From Spirosoma fluviale (lineage in GTDB: Bacteria > Bacteroidota > Bacteroidia > Cytophagales > Spirosomataceae): 15,444 bases of DNA. Below are positions 14,642-15,444 of this stretch, piece after piece. The stretch covers positions 1 through 15,444 of the forward strand of contig CAMDSI010000032.1 of NCBI GenBank assembly GCA_945906915.1, written 5' to 3'. Each line of letters opens with the position of its first letter. Within the stretch, counting starts at the first letter, position 1. Below the pieces are notes generated by a model. The model worked only from the letters and a program-made list of their open reading frames with translations, did no database searches and was not told where the DNA came from. The position numbers were made by a program, and so were the translations under genes.

Positions 14642-15444
14642 ATGAGCCAGCTATTAGATTTAGTCGGAAATACGCCTTTAGTCGAATTATCGCGCTTGAA
14701 CCCGAACCCGAACGTGAAGATTTTTGGGAAGTTGGAAGGAAATAATCCGGGAGGTTCGGTCAAAGACCGTGCCGCGAAAAACATGATCGAAGGCGCCATC
14801 CAGCGCGGCGAATTAAAGGCAGGAATGAAGCTCATCGAAGCCACTTCAGGCAACACGGGAATCGCATTAGCCATGATTGCGCGCTTGTATGACATCGAAA
14901 TTGAATTAGCGATGCCTGCGAATTCTACGCGCGAACGCGTGTTGACGATGGAGGCTTTTGGCGCTACAGTGACGCTAACAGAAACCATCGAATCCGCGCG
15001 CGATTATGCTGTCGAAAAAGCAGCGTCTGGCGAGTTTTTTATGCTGAATCAATTCGAGAATCCGGATAATTATTTGGCCCATTACAAAACAACGGGTCCC
15101 GAAATCTACCGCGACACTGCTGGCCAAATCACTCATTTCGTGGCTTCGATGGGTACAACCGGCACCATTATGGGCACCTCGATGTATTTAAAGGAACAAA
15201 ATCCGTTAATTCAAATCATCGGCTGCCAGCCCACTGAAGGCTCGAAAATCCCCGGCATCCGCCGCTGGCCTATCGAATACCGCCCCAAAATCTTTGATCC
15301 CTCCCGCGTAGACCGCATCATGGACATCTCCGAAGCAGATGCGACGGCAATGACACGTGCCTTAGCCAAAGTCGAAGGTGTCTTCGGCGGAATGAGCAGC
15401 GGTGGCGGCGTATTAGCCAGCCTTCGCTTAGCAACTGAGTTAGA
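14642..15444 (+). CDS. cysM: Cysteine synthase B (CysM), C-terminus cut by the window edge
   Basis: 267 codons of a fold-type II PLP enzyme that makes cysteine from O-acetylserine and sulfide; E. coli CysM can also use thiosulfate. The PLP lysine is Lys41 in NNPGGSVKDRA. The substrate loop is TSGNTG (68-73) and the phosphate-binding loop GTTGTIMG (171-178). CysM rather than CysK is indicated by TEGSKIPGIRRWPIEYRP (198-215), which closely matches the CysM-type EGSxIPGIRRWP motif. GMSSGG follows at 250-255. By comparison with the E. coli protein (about 303 residues), some 35 residues are missing at the right edge. The ATG lies one base after the cysE stop, so O-acetylserine producer and user are made from one transcript. 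No Shine-Dalgarno is seen. Confidence 0.95.
   Translation, partial: MSQLLDLVGNTPLVELSRLNPNPNVKIFGKLEGNNPGGSVKDRAAKNMIEGAIQRGELKAGMKLIEATSGNTGIALAMIARLYDIEIELAMPANSTRERVLTMEAFGATVTLTETIESARDYAVEKAASGEFFMLNQFENPDNYLAHYKTTGPEIYRDTAGQITHFVASMGTTGTIMGTSMYLKEQNPLIQIIGCQPTEGSKIPGIRRWPIEYRPKIFDPSRVDRIMDISEADATAMTRALAKVEGVFGGMSSGGGVLASLRLATEL

Noticed and set aside
14572..14988. Minus-strand open frame of 138 codons
   Set aside because: It is antisense to cysE/cysM, which are clearly coding. The translation has no family features.

Overview
The window looks like ordinary chromosomal DNA of a member of the Bacteroidota, most likely a Cytophagales-type organism (inference). The signs are a DUF4296 lipoprotein, a DUF58/BatD-like/BatA trio, a metal-efflux RND pump fused to its outer-membrane factor, a BshC bacillithiol enzyme, and the general absence of Shine-Dalgarno sequences before the starts. 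No rRNA, tRNA, CRISPR array, transposase or phage gene was seen. The genes are packed tightly, and most neighbours on one strand overlap by 1 to 11 bases.

Layout. (1) 1-657, minus strand: a DUF4296 lipoprotein gene overlaps by ATGA the start of a secreted glycerophosphodiester phosphodiesterase that runs off the left edge. (2) 736-4249, plus strand: DUF58 protein, BatD-like membrane protein and BatA (von Willebrand A), followed after one base by ispE of the MEP isoprenoid pathway. (3) 4246-10189, minus strand: a metal-efflux operon, read from right to left as a small His-rich membrane protein, a 1469-residue CzcA/CusA pump with a C-terminal TolC-like domain, and a lipoprotein periplasmic adaptor. 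It converges on ispE, and the two stop codons share the palindrome TTAA beside two abutting hairpins. (4) 10273-15444, plus strand: dedA, nuoA, bshC, mnmH, cysE and cysM, joined by overlaps of 4, 11, 1 and 11 bases and a 1-base gap; cysM is cut by the right edge.

How they fit. The last block makes cysteine (cysE, cysM) and uses cysteine or sulfur/selenium chemistry (bshC adds Cys to form bacillithiol; mnmH modifies tRNA thiouridine). It is headed by two membrane genes, dedA and a nuoA with no other complex I gene beside it. The efflux operon encodes all three layers of a tripartite pump in only two polypeptides.

The most interesting feature is the pump/outer-membrane-factor junction. A signal-peptide-like segment lies between the two domains, followed by a 42-bp in-frame tandem repeat whose two copies keep the same small hairpin by a compensatory base-pair change. 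Second is a 16-bp perfect palindrome between the efflux operon and dedA. I did not find a convincing wholly new system; most genes belong to known families.
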